From contig CAKZHE010000141.1 in the NCBI GenBank assembly GCA_936920195.1, positions 1 through 41,804 on the forward strand: a DNA stretch of 41,804 nucleotides. Reading direction: 5' to 3'. The stretch is from an uncultured cyanobacterium. GTDB taxonomy: Bacteria; Cyanobacteriota; Cyanobacteriia; Cyanobacteriales; FACHB-T130. The position numbers were made by a program, and so were the translations under genes. Below are positions 9,004 to 15,455 of this stretch, piece by piece (position 1 is the stretch's first letter; every line of letters begins with the position of its first letter). The notes beneath the pieces are model-generated. The model worked only from the letters and a program-made list of their open reading frames with translations, was not told the origin of the DNA and did no database searches.

Positions 9004-9597
9004 TTAATAACGGGCTAAACTTAAGCTAAATCCCCGCAATACATTTTCCCCAGATAATTCTGCGGGCAGATGGCGAATTTCTACCTGTTGTCCTAGACGA
9101 TAAATTTCTACCTGTTGCTGTTGAGGATTAATCAGCCATCCTAATTTCACCCCTGCATCCAGATATTCCCGCATTTTGGCTTGCAATGTTTCTAAATTGT
9201 CGGTGACTGACCTTAATTCCAGCACAAAATCTGGGGCAATCGGGGGAAATTTCCGCCTTTGTTCTGGGGTGAGAGCTTGCCAACGTTCGGCTAGAATCCA
9301 AGCAGCATCAGGAGAGCGATAGCGCTAGCGCGCTCGCAGAGCTTCGCTCCCATTTGGTAATTTAAAGATAGTAGAGGAACTGAAGGTAAAACCAAGTCCA
9401 GTTTGTCGATTCCAGATCCCCAAATCAATGATTAAGTCAGCTTCTCGATTGCCACTTTCACCTCCCACCGGGGGCATAATAATTAATTCTCCTTTGGTAG
9501 TTCGCTCAAATTTTAACTCGCGGTTATTTTGACAGATTTCATAAAACTGTTCGTCTGTCAGATGAACGGTGTCTAAATTCAATGTCAAAACACTCAT
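9004..9597 (-). pseudogene. Uma2 family (DUF820) gene with internal amber stop
   Basis: Two consecutive ORFs on the minus strand, N-terminal (from ATG 9597, ribosome site GGGGGA) and C-terminal (ending at 9004), are halves of one Uma2-family gene in the same frame. After IFKLPNG the frame runs SEALRAR, hits TAG at about 9327-9329, then resumes RYRSPDAAWILAERW and continues to the family's C-terminal part (LELRSVTDN, AGVKLGWLINPQQQQVEIY). The extra ~8-9 codons, including the stop, lie in a short GC-rich palindromic stretch (9312-9351) with GGAGCGA/TCGCTCTCC ends. The gene is therefore interrupted by a very small in-frame insertion. Uma2 proteins have a PD-(D/E)XK nuclease-like fold; their function is poorly known. 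Confidence 0.8.
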
Positions 9598-9679
9598 AAT
9601 TTTATCCCCCAATTCAACCAGGTTTTGATATAATGTAAAATTAATTTGCTACCAACATTTATGGTTGAGGGTTAATGCA

Positions 9680-10468
9680 ATGGTTCTTCAAGTCCCATCG
9701 ATCAAAACCAAACCAGTAGTCAGTTGGGAACCCCTGCCAGCTAACTTTGTATTACCAGACGATCCTGTGGAAAACATTCAACAACCCGCTCTGGCGGCGG
9801 CACTTACCGATGCCCTAGGAGCAGCGGGATATATCCAGCCAGAAATGCTGATTGCCACTAATTTAGGGCTAGTCGCCACCGTCAATAAAAAGACTGTCGT
9901 TAAAGCTCCCGATTGGTTATATGTCCCCGAAGTCCATCCTGTCGCGGAGGGGATTGTGCGTCGGAGCTACACCCCTCATACGGAGGGAGCAGCGGTGGCA
10001 ATTGTGATGGAGTTTCTCTCGGACGAAGATGGGGCAGAATTATCCATTCGCTCAACTCCGCCCTATGGCAAACTCCACTTCTACGAACAGATTCTGCAAG
10101 TACCCACATATATCACCTACGATCCCTACGACGGCAATCTAGAAGTCCGTTATCTTCAAAATGGGCAATATACTCTAGAGTTACCCAATACTGAAGGACG
10201 AGTGTGGATTCCTGAACTGGAACTATATTTGGGACTTTGGGCAGGGCAACGGTTGGGACAAACAATGAACTGGTTGCGCTGGTGGGATCGATCGGGTAAT
10301 TTACTACTATGGAGTTCAGAGCAAGTCGAACAGGAACGCCAACGGGCTGAACAGGAACGCCAACGGGCTGAACAGGAACGTCAACGGGCTGAACAGGAAT
10401 CCCAACGGGCTGAACTTTTAGCTGCTAAGTTGCGGGCATTGGGAGTTGATCCAGATTTGCCAGATTAA
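9680..10468 (+). CDS. Uma2 family (DUF820) protein with C-terminal coiled-coil repeat
   Basis: This is a 262-residue protein of the Uma2 family, which is greatly expanded in cyanobacteria and adopts a restriction-endonuclease-like fold. The core covers about residues 30-200 (WLYVPEVHP, AVAIVMEFLSDEDG, YITYDPYDGNLEVRYLQNG). The C-terminus has four tandem copies of EQERQRA-type heptads, a predicted charged coiled coil, ending in LRALGVDPDLPD. This repeat tail is common in the family. The start is ATG 9680, with GAGGG upstream; an in-frame TTG at 9665 is less likely. It is divergent from the broken Uma2 gene at 9004-9597, so this is a Uma2 pair sharing one intergenic region. Confidence 0.88.
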   Translation: MVLQVPSIKTKPVVSWEPLPANFVLPDDPVENIQQPALAAALTDALGAAGYIQPEMLIATNLGLVATVNKKTVVKAPDWLYVPEVHPVAEGIVRRSYTPHTEGAAVAIVMEFLSDEDGAELSIRSTPPYGKLHFYEQILQVPTYITYDPYDGNLEVRYLQNGQYTLELPNTEGRVWIPELELYLGLWAGQRLGQTMNWLRWWDRSGNLLLWSSEQVEQERQRAEQERQRAEQERQRAEQESQRAELLAAKLRALGVDPDLPD

Positions 10469-10548
10469 TTGCAGATCTTCCTTGAATAAACTGTGGCAAC
10501 TGCCACATCCAGTCACCCAGCCTTCCAGCACAGCTAAGGCTGGGCAAT

Positions 10549-11136
10549 TTAATGAGAATTAGGAATGTTCTCAATGGCACTATTTGCCATCTTGACCAAT
10601 GTTTCTAATTTACCTGCTTTTAGGGCGACTGTATAGCGTCCGCCATTTTGATCCCAACTCACCATCGCATCGGAGCAATTAGCCCCACATTTCGCATCGG
10701 TGAAGTAACCTGTAATGCCGTTGGTTAGGCGAATTGATTTCCCGGCATTGGGTGGCGATTGAATGGTAATTGCTTCTCCAAAGACTACACCCAAGCGACA
10801 GGCGGTGCCACCATTACAATCTTTGGTTAAACCTAGTAAGACACTATATTCGGAGGGGGTGGCTTTTTCAACCACTGCATAAACAGGTTTCCCTCCTTCT
10901 GGTTCTGGAATGTATCCCGGTAATAAGATCGAAACTCGCGGTTTGATGTGTTGCAATTTCGCCAAAATTGGTTGAAAGACGGGGTGAACTCCATCCTTGG
11001 GGATTTCGGAGGAAACGGCAATGGGTGGGGGAGAAAAACCGCTGGGAGAAGGACTTGCCGCCTCTGGAGGGGGAGAAGAGTGACAAGCGGTAAGTAAAAG
11101 GGAGATACATATCGGGGGAAAATAGTTTTTTAACAT
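10549..11136 (-). CDS. Putative lipoprotein, unknown function
   Basis: This 195-residue protein begins with a lipoprotein signal peptide (MLKNYFPPICISLLLTAC; lipobox LTAC with Cys18). A Pro/Ser-rich linker of ~25 residues follows, then a globular domain with four cysteines in two close pairs (DCNGGTAC and KCGANC), suggesting disulfides outside the cytoplasmic membrane. I do not recognise the domain. The stretch CRLGVVFGEAI...GITGYFTDAKCG looks like a compact beta-rich fold seen in cyanobacterial hypothetical proteins. It stands alone; neighbours on both sides are on the plus strand. Confidence 0.75.
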   Translation of the reverse strand: MLKNYFPPICISLLLTACHSSPPPEAASPSPSGFSPPPIAVSSEIPKDGVHPVFQPILAKLQHIKPRVSILLPGYIPEPEGGKPVYAVVEKATPSEYSVLLGLTKDCNGGTACRLGVVFGEAITIQSPPNAGKSIRLTNGITGYFTDAKCGANCSDAMVSWDQNGGRYTVALKAGKLETLVKMANSAIENIPNSH

Positions 11137-11577
11137 TAAAGATGTCTGAATTATTGGGCTATAGGTATAAGTATAGCAAATACCTCTATTTGGGAATTGT
11201 GCAGGTAAAACCTTTGTCAGACAAGGATTACAGGCTTTGTAAAGAAATGTTACAGAGAATTTATAAAAAAATGTTGCAATTTCTTGATTCAGTTGTTAAG
11301 TTGTGCATAGAGGGTCGTTTGCAATCAATGCCTGGATTTTAAGGAGATGTGCCATTGATGGTCTACAACGACTAATTGCCAATTATCGAATTATCTGAAG
11401 GAATAATTCGTTGCCGAATCGATACCAACTGTCTCGCTCAAGGACTGAGAAATCTGACTACTAACTGGATTGCCTGAAATTGGTACTGGTTTTGCCCCTA
11501 GGGAGGATTGAGGGTGCGGAACTTTGCCCATCGGGATTGGTTTCCAGCGCGGCGAGACTCAAGCTTGGAGGTTTTTT
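11137..11577. other. Intergenic stretch without recognised gene
   Basis: This 441-base region separates the divergent lipoprotein and dehydrogenase genes. It contains an AT-rich stretch near 11240-11300 and one 66-codon open frame (11142-11342) that lacks a ribosome site and any recognisable similarity. I see no convincing RNA gene or repeat here. Confidence 0.5.
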
Positions 11578-12402
11578 ATGAATTTTGAAGGAAAGACTGC
11601 TCTAATTACTGGAGCTTCGCGGGGCATCGGACGAGCGATCGCCATTGAGTTCGCGCAGCAAGGCATTGCTAGACTGATATTGGTGGCTCGCGATCGCCAG
11701 CGGTTAGCGGAAGTACAACGGGAAGTGGAAGAATTAGGAGTAGAAGCCATTTCCCTGCCTTTAGATTTAACCCAACCTGTGGAAATCAACATTGCGATCG
11801 CCCAAGCATGGCGCGATTTTGGTCCGATTCAAATTCTGGTTAATTGTGCTGGCGTGGCGCGGCAAGCACCTTTTTTACAATCTCGGTTAGTCAATGTCCA
11901 AGAAGAAATTGCCACCAACTTAATCGGCACGTACACCATGACTCGGTTAATTGGTAAGCGGATGGCAGCACAACAGGAAGGCACAATTATCAACGTTTCT
12001 AGTTTGATGGGGAAAGTTGCCGCGCCGACAATGGCTACCTATTCCGCGACTAAATTTGCCTTGTTGGGGTTCACCCAAGCTTTGCGGGGGGAATTGGCGG
12101 CACACAATATCAAAGTGGTTGCCTTGCTCCCAACTTTGACGGAAACTGATATGGCGAAGGATTTGGAATGGTTTCGCTGGGTGTTGCCGACAACTCCGGA
12201 ACAAGTTGCCAAAGCGCTAATAACTGGATTACAGCGGGGATCTTCTGAGATTCTAGTTGGTTGGCAAAGCCATTTAGCTGTTTGGGGCGATCGCTTGTTC
12301 CCTTGGTTGTTAGAAAAAGTGCTGGTGATGGCTGCACCTTTGCAACCAAATCGACGGCAGCGAGAACGCCAGTTGAGACAGGCAGGAGCTATTTCCCGTT
12401 AA
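11578..12402 (+). CDS. Short-chain dehydrogenase/reductase
   Basis: This is a classical SDR oxidoreductase with an NAD(P)-binding Rossmann fold. It shows the TGASRGIG cofactor loop at residues 11-18, NCAG at the structural motif, catalytic serines at 141/142 (INVSSLMG) and the YxxxK pair Tyr155/Lys159 (TYSATKFALLG). After residue ~230 there is a hydrophobic C-terminal segment (LFPWLLEKVLVMAAPL) ending in a basic tail, which suggests membrane association. Substrate cannot be told from sequence. ATG 11578 is preceded by GGAGG with a 6-base spacer, a strong ribosome site, so the upstream extension to 11524 is not needed. Confidence 0.92.
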   Translation: MNFEGKTALITGASRGIGRAIAIEFAQQGIARLILVARDRQRLAEVQREVEELGVEAISLPLDLTQPVEINIAIAQAWRDFGPIQILVNCAGVARQAPFLQSRLVNVQEEIATNLIGTYTMTRLIGKRMAAQQEGTIINVSSLMGKVAAPTMATYSATKFALLGFTQALRGELAAHNIKVVALLPTLTETDMAKDLEWFRWVLPTTPEQVAKALITGLQRGSSEILVGWQSHLAVWGDRLFPWLLEKVLVMAAPLQPNRRQRERQLRQAGAISR

Positions 12403-12444
12403 GACTGGTTTTTAAAAACCAAGAGCGATCGCTCTTGGCATTAT

Positions 12445-12565
12445 CAGGACTTACGCAGAGACTCTATATATAGAGTTTTGTAGGGGCAATCCCCCTGTGG
12501 TTGCCCCTATTTCTAGGATAGTTGCGTAAGTTCTGACAGAATCCCGTTAAAGTGCGTAAGTCCTG
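12445..12565. mobile_element. MITE-like element, CAGGACTTACGCA ends (family A, copy 1)
   Basis: The left end CAGGACTTACGCA (12445-12457) is matched by inverted right ends at 12523-12535 (one mismatch) and 12553-12565 (perfect). The interior has a second palindrome, TAGGGGCAA ... TTGCCCCTA. No transposase is encoded. The interior matches copy 2 at 14498-14577, while copies 3 and 4 share only the ends. Confidence 0.8.
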
Positions 12566-12580
12566 ATTATGTCCGGCTAA

Positions 12581-13429
12581 TCATTTGTTAGTAGCAAATG
12601 ACAGAATCAGATAGCGAACTAATTCTAACCGACTAATCAATTCCATTCCCCCAGTCACGCTATTCATTTCTGAGCCAAAATTAGACATATAGTTGACTAG
12701 CCGACGCACAACTGGGTAGGTGGGTAGGGTATTGAAGGTGATATTTTTGGCTGGAGCCATAACTAAGCCGACTGTTTTCGCCAATTTTTGATAGTCATTT
12801 AAAGAGTAGCGAAAATCGAGATCGCCATAGGTGCGGTGAACAGATTCACTCACAAAAGTGTCGAAAAATCTGAATATAGGTTGGGCTGCTGCTAATGGCA
12901 CAAAGTCAGATAAAGCTAGTTTACCACCGGGACGGAGTACCCGCTGTACTTCTTGAAAAAAGCGATCGCGGCTAGGAAAATGGAATATACACTCTACTGC
13001 CAAGACGATATCAAAAGAATTATCTTCAAAGGGCAGTTGACAAGCATCCCCTTCAATAAACTCAATTTGGTTGTGGTTCATTGGTATAACTTCTTGTCTG
13101 GCTCTGGCTAATTGTCTGCCATCAATATTTAGCCCTACCATTTGCAGATGGGAGAATCGCTCATTTAGACTAGCGATGGTTCCCCCAAAACCGCAACCGC
13201 AATCAAGGATGCGTAAACCATCTTTTACTCCCCCAGCATCGCAAACCAAATGGCATAGTTTTTCCGCAGCTTTGGCAAAGTCTACCACTGAACCATCGGC
13301 AGTCGCCGGATCGTCCCAATAACCCCAGTGAACGTGTCGTCCAAATGCCTGAATTACCTCTGTATTCCCGGTACTGAAAGCTGCCAACAAATTGTCAAAA
13401 TACGGCAGCCGAATGTTAGTTTGAGCCAT
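12581..13429 (-). CDS. Class I SAM-dependent methyltransferase
   Basis: This is a 282-residue soluble methyltransferase with a canonical SAM-binding fold: motif I ILDCGCGFGGTIASL, an acidic turn after motif II (MVGLNID), EGDACQLPFEDNSFDIVLAVECIFHF for motifs post-I to IV, and LRPGGKLALSDFV for motif V-VI. The layout resembles the UbiE/sterol and natural-product O/N-methyltransferases. The substrate is not evident. It lies 88 bases downstream of the nuclease gene on the same strand, so it could be the third gene of that transcript, though nothing in its sequence suggests DNA as substrate. Confidence 0.9.
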   Translation of the reverse strand: MAQTNIRLPYFDNLLAAFSTGNTEVIQAFGRHVHWGYWDDPATADGSVVDFAKAAEKLCHLVCDAGGVKDGLRILDCGCGFGGTIASLNERFSHLQMVGLNIDGRQLARARQEVIPMNHNQIEFIEGDACQLPFEDNSFDIVLAVECIFHFPSRDRFFQEVQRVLRPGGKLALSDFVPLAAAQPIFRFFDTFVSESVHRTYGDLDFRYSLNDYQKLAKTVGLVMAPAKNITFNTLPTYPVVRRLVNYMSNFGSEMNSVTGGMELISRLELVRYLILSFATNK

Positions 13430-13517
13430 TTCTATAGTTTAAGACCGATCTGATTGTATTGGAATTGCGGAAATTCGATTTCCAGTTTTGTGATGCCGTT
13501 TAAAATAACTTCCATAA

Positions 13518-13967
13518 TTATACAAACACAACTGTGACTTTTGCTGTCGCGCACTCATTAACAATCAGTCTACGCTGTTTGGCAGAGACTTTACCAAAAA
13601 GATAAACGCACCGTTCATGTTTGGGATAGTAATGGCTATAGCTGACAACTTGTCCGATAGCGTGTTTATACTTTCTCACATTCTTCACCTCTATCACTTT
13701 AGAAGGGGTGAGAATATCAATTCGTCCGCTGGAGGTAGAGACTTCAGTTTGACTACCGGGCATCTGAGCCGCTAAACTATCGCGGATTGTTTTTTCCTGC
13801 TGAGAAGTTTTGGCTTTAGGATAGCGACGGGTTCCATTTTGTAATTCTTCAAGAGCAGGTTTCAGAATTGGGATTTTGTCATTGCAAACTTCAATAATTA
13901 ACTCGCCAGTTCTTCTGAAAGCATCCTGAGCTAACTTCCGAGCAAAGTTTTCAAAATAATTACTCAT
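13518..13967 (-). CDS. Predicted PD-(D/E)XK nuclease, small
   Basis: This 149-residue protein shows the nuclease core in order: Glu75, Asp84 in GRIDIL, Glu93-x-Lys95 in VIEVKN, and a Q-x3-Y motif (Gln106/Tyr110 in IGQVVSY). This is the pattern of Holliday-resolvase/restriction-like nucleases. The N-terminal 60 residues are helical and basic. The ending AKVTVVFV completes the beta core. It starts 3 bases after the stop of the membrane-protein gene, with no ribosome site of its own, so it is likely translationally coupled. The pairing suggests a toxin or defence cassette, but no family name can be given from sequence alone. Confidence 0.75.
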   Translation of the reverse strand: MSNYFENFARKLAQDAFRRTGELIIEVCNDKIPILKPALEELQNGTRRYPKAKTSQQEKTIRDSLAAQMPGSQTEVSTSSGRIDILTPSKVIEVKNVRKYKHAIGQVVSYSHYYPKHERCVYLFGKVSAKQRRLIVNECATAKVTVVFV

Positions 13968-13970
13968 GGT

Positions 13971-14315
13971 TTATTGAAGCTCGTGAAGATAATTTTTAAT
14001 CTTTAATTTCAAGTCGATGGAAATAGGATAGTTTTCAACCTCTCTTTCAATATCTGATTTGGATTTCCCTTGTTTGCGAAGTTCATCGACAACTCCCCGA
14101 AAGATTTGTTCAAAGCCATATTCGGCAAGTCCCTGAGAAATCAATCCCAAAATTCCCAGTACCGCAATTCCTCCCAGCATTCCAAAGGGACCGCCAAGCA
14201 GCGCTAAAGCTGCTGTAATCGCGGCTGCACCTGCCCAACCTGTAATTGCCATCGCTACTAGTAGCACTAGACCAGGAACGCCTAATGCGGCTATTTTATC
14301 TATGATTTGATCCAT
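13971..14315 (-). CDS. Small Gly/Ala-rich membrane protein, partner of the nuclease
   Basis: This 114-residue protein has two very hydrophobic Gly/Ala-rich segments at about 9-40 (GVPGLVLLVAMAITGWAG) and 42-62 (GPFGMLGGIAVLGILGLIS). A charged, helical cytoplasmic tail follows (GFEQIFRGVVDELRKQGKS and on to NYLHELQ). The glycine spacing favours tight helix packing or oligomerisation. I chose ATG 14315, because AGGAG lies 9 bases upstream; the longer frame from TTG 14336 would place that ribosome site inside the gene. It is the first gene of the pair with the nuclease. Possible roles are a pore-forming effector, a holin-like protein or a membrane anchor. I do not recognise a named family. Confidence 0.75.
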   Translation of the reverse strand: MDQIIDKIAALGVPGLVLLVAMAITGWAGAAAITAALALLGGPFGMLGGIAVLGILGLISQGLAEYGFEQIFRGVVDELRKQGKSKSDIEREVENYPISIDLKLKIKNYLHELQ

Positions 14316-14497
14316 TTTTTTATACTCCTGGGACAAAATTTGATACTTATTATATAGAATTTAGCCAGTTTTGCCTATGAAGGTGCTGTCAAGCTTTGCG
14401 AATATGTTCTGGTTTGAGGGTTTGACGTTGGCGAAGCTCTGCGATCGCTCCAATTATGCCCCAATGGGGTCAACTGCGGCAACAGGGGTGATACAAT

Positions 14498-14577
14498 CAG
14501 GACTTACGCAGAGCTTGTTTTGTAGGGACAATCCCCCCGTGGTTGACCCTATTGCGAGGATAGTTGCGTAAGTCCTG
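14498..14577. mobile_element. MITE-like element (family A, copy 2)
   Basis: Eighty bases with perfect 13-base terminal inverted repeats CAGGACTTACGCA / TGCGTAAGTCCTG. The interior (GTAGGGACAATCCCCC ... AGGATAGT) matches copy 1. It lies between the cassette promoter region and a Uma2 gene. The remaining DNA of 14316-14620 shows no gene. Confidence 0.85.
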
Positions 14578-14620
14578 AAAATATGGGATGAAAAGCGATC
14601 GCCATTTTTGAGTATAGCTA

Positions 14621-15217
14621 ATGACAGTTACACTCCTGGAAATAGAAGCAGAACCGATTTTAATTAATCAGCTAACCTGGCGAGAATTTAAAGCTGTTGA
14701 ACAGTTAATTAGTCGTCCAGGGGTGAGACTATCTTTTTTAGCGGGAATTTTGGAGATTCGCAAAGTGCCAGGGAGAAAGCACGAAACGGTTAAAAAACGT
14801 CTTGCCGCTTTGTTAGAAATTTATCTAGAATTTCTGGGTTTGGATTTTACCCCGACTGGCTCAATGACTCTAGAAAGCGAATCTGGAGAAGTCAAACGCG
14901 AAGCTGATGAATCCTACGAACTAAGTCCAAACCGAGAACGCCCAGATTTAGTTATTGAAGTTGTGGTCAGCAGTGGAGGAATTGACAAACTGGAGGCATA
15001 CAAACGCCTAAATATTCCTGAAGTTTGGGTTTGGGTAGACAATCAATTATCATTTTATATTTTGGGGAATGATGGATACGCAACGGCGACGAATTCCCAA
15101 TTATTACCCAATTTAGATCGGGATTTACTAAATCGATGTATTGAAGTAGCCAACCACGCTCAAGCGTTGCGAGAATTTCGAGCCGCCATGATCAATTCAC
15201 CAGGGAATAGGGAATGA
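14621..15217 (+). CDS. Uma2 family (DUF820) protein
   Basis: This 198-residue Uma2-family protein is the third copy in 6 kb. The core motifs are visible: LSFLAGILEIRKVPGRKHE, the central ERPDLVIEVVVSSGG with the family's acidic residues, and KLEAYKRLNIPEVWVWVDNQLSFYIL. It has no coiled-coil tail. The last residues (SPGNRE) come from AATAGGGAATGA, a repeat-like sequence that also ends the unrelated gene at 27937-28668, so its C-terminus seems to have been rewritten by a repeat. The start is ATG 14621, with a weak ribosome site. Confidence 0.85.
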   Translation: MTVTLLEIEAEPILINQLTWREFKAVEQLISRPGVRLSFLAGILEIRKVPGRKHETVKKRLAALLEIYLEFLGLDFTPTGSMTLESESGEVKREADESYELSPNRERPDLVIEVVVSSGGIDKLEAYKRLNIPEVWVWVDNQLSFYILGNDGYATATNSQLLPNLDRDLLNRCIEVANHAQALREFRAAMINSPGNRE

Positions 15218-15237
15218 TCGCATAATTCATATCATGT

Positions 15238-15320
15238 CCGGTTGATTGGTTGCGCGATAGCAAAACCCAACAAGCCAAAGATAAATGTTGGGTTTCCACT
15301 GTCGTTCCAACCCAACCTAC
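15238..15320. repeat. AACCCAACCT palindrome (family B, copy 1)
   Basis: A long imperfect hairpin with CGATAGCAAAACCCAAC in the left arm and GTTGGGTTTCCACTGTCG then AACCCAACCTAC in the right arm. Other copies are at 21340-21422, 23588-23625 (half) and 28711-28791. Confidence 0.75.
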
Positions 15321-15380
15321 AATTCACTGAATCATTTGTGCAAATTTGTAGGGGTAGCGCCCCCGTGCCTACCCCGTTCA

Positions 15381-15440
15381 ATTGGGGCAACCACGGGGAA
15401 ATTGGGGCAACCACGGGGGGATTGGGGCAACCACGGGGGG
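15381..15440. repeat. Three 20-base tandem repeats
   Basis: Three consecutive copies of ATTGGGGCAACCACGGGGGG (the first ends GGGGAA) at 15381-15400, 15401-15420 and 15421-15440. They are followed by ATTGCCCCTAC, which closes an inverted repeat with TAGGGG at 15353. They lie directly downstream of the Ycf45-like gene and could act as its terminator. Confidence 0.85.
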
Positions 15441-15455
15441 ATTGCCCCTACGGGA

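Noticed and set aside
11142-11342. 66-codon ORF after the lipoprotein gene
   Set aside because: No ribosome site, no recognisable similarity and an odd composition. It overlaps the probable promoter region of the divergent lipoprotein gene.
12581-13429. DNA methyltransferase of a restriction-modification system with the adjacent nuclease
   Set aside because: The protein lacks DNA methyltransferase signatures such as (D/N/S)PP(Y/F); its motifs fit small-molecule methyltransferases.
14371-14571. Open frame and antisense fragment near 14390-14470
   Set aside because: The plus-strand frame runs through a MITE, and the minus-strand string ELRQRQTLKPEHIRKA is too short to assign to any gene.
15381-15440. 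CRISPR-like array
   Set aside because: The 20-base units are tandem without spacers, so this is an ordinary direct repeat. No other array was found in the window.
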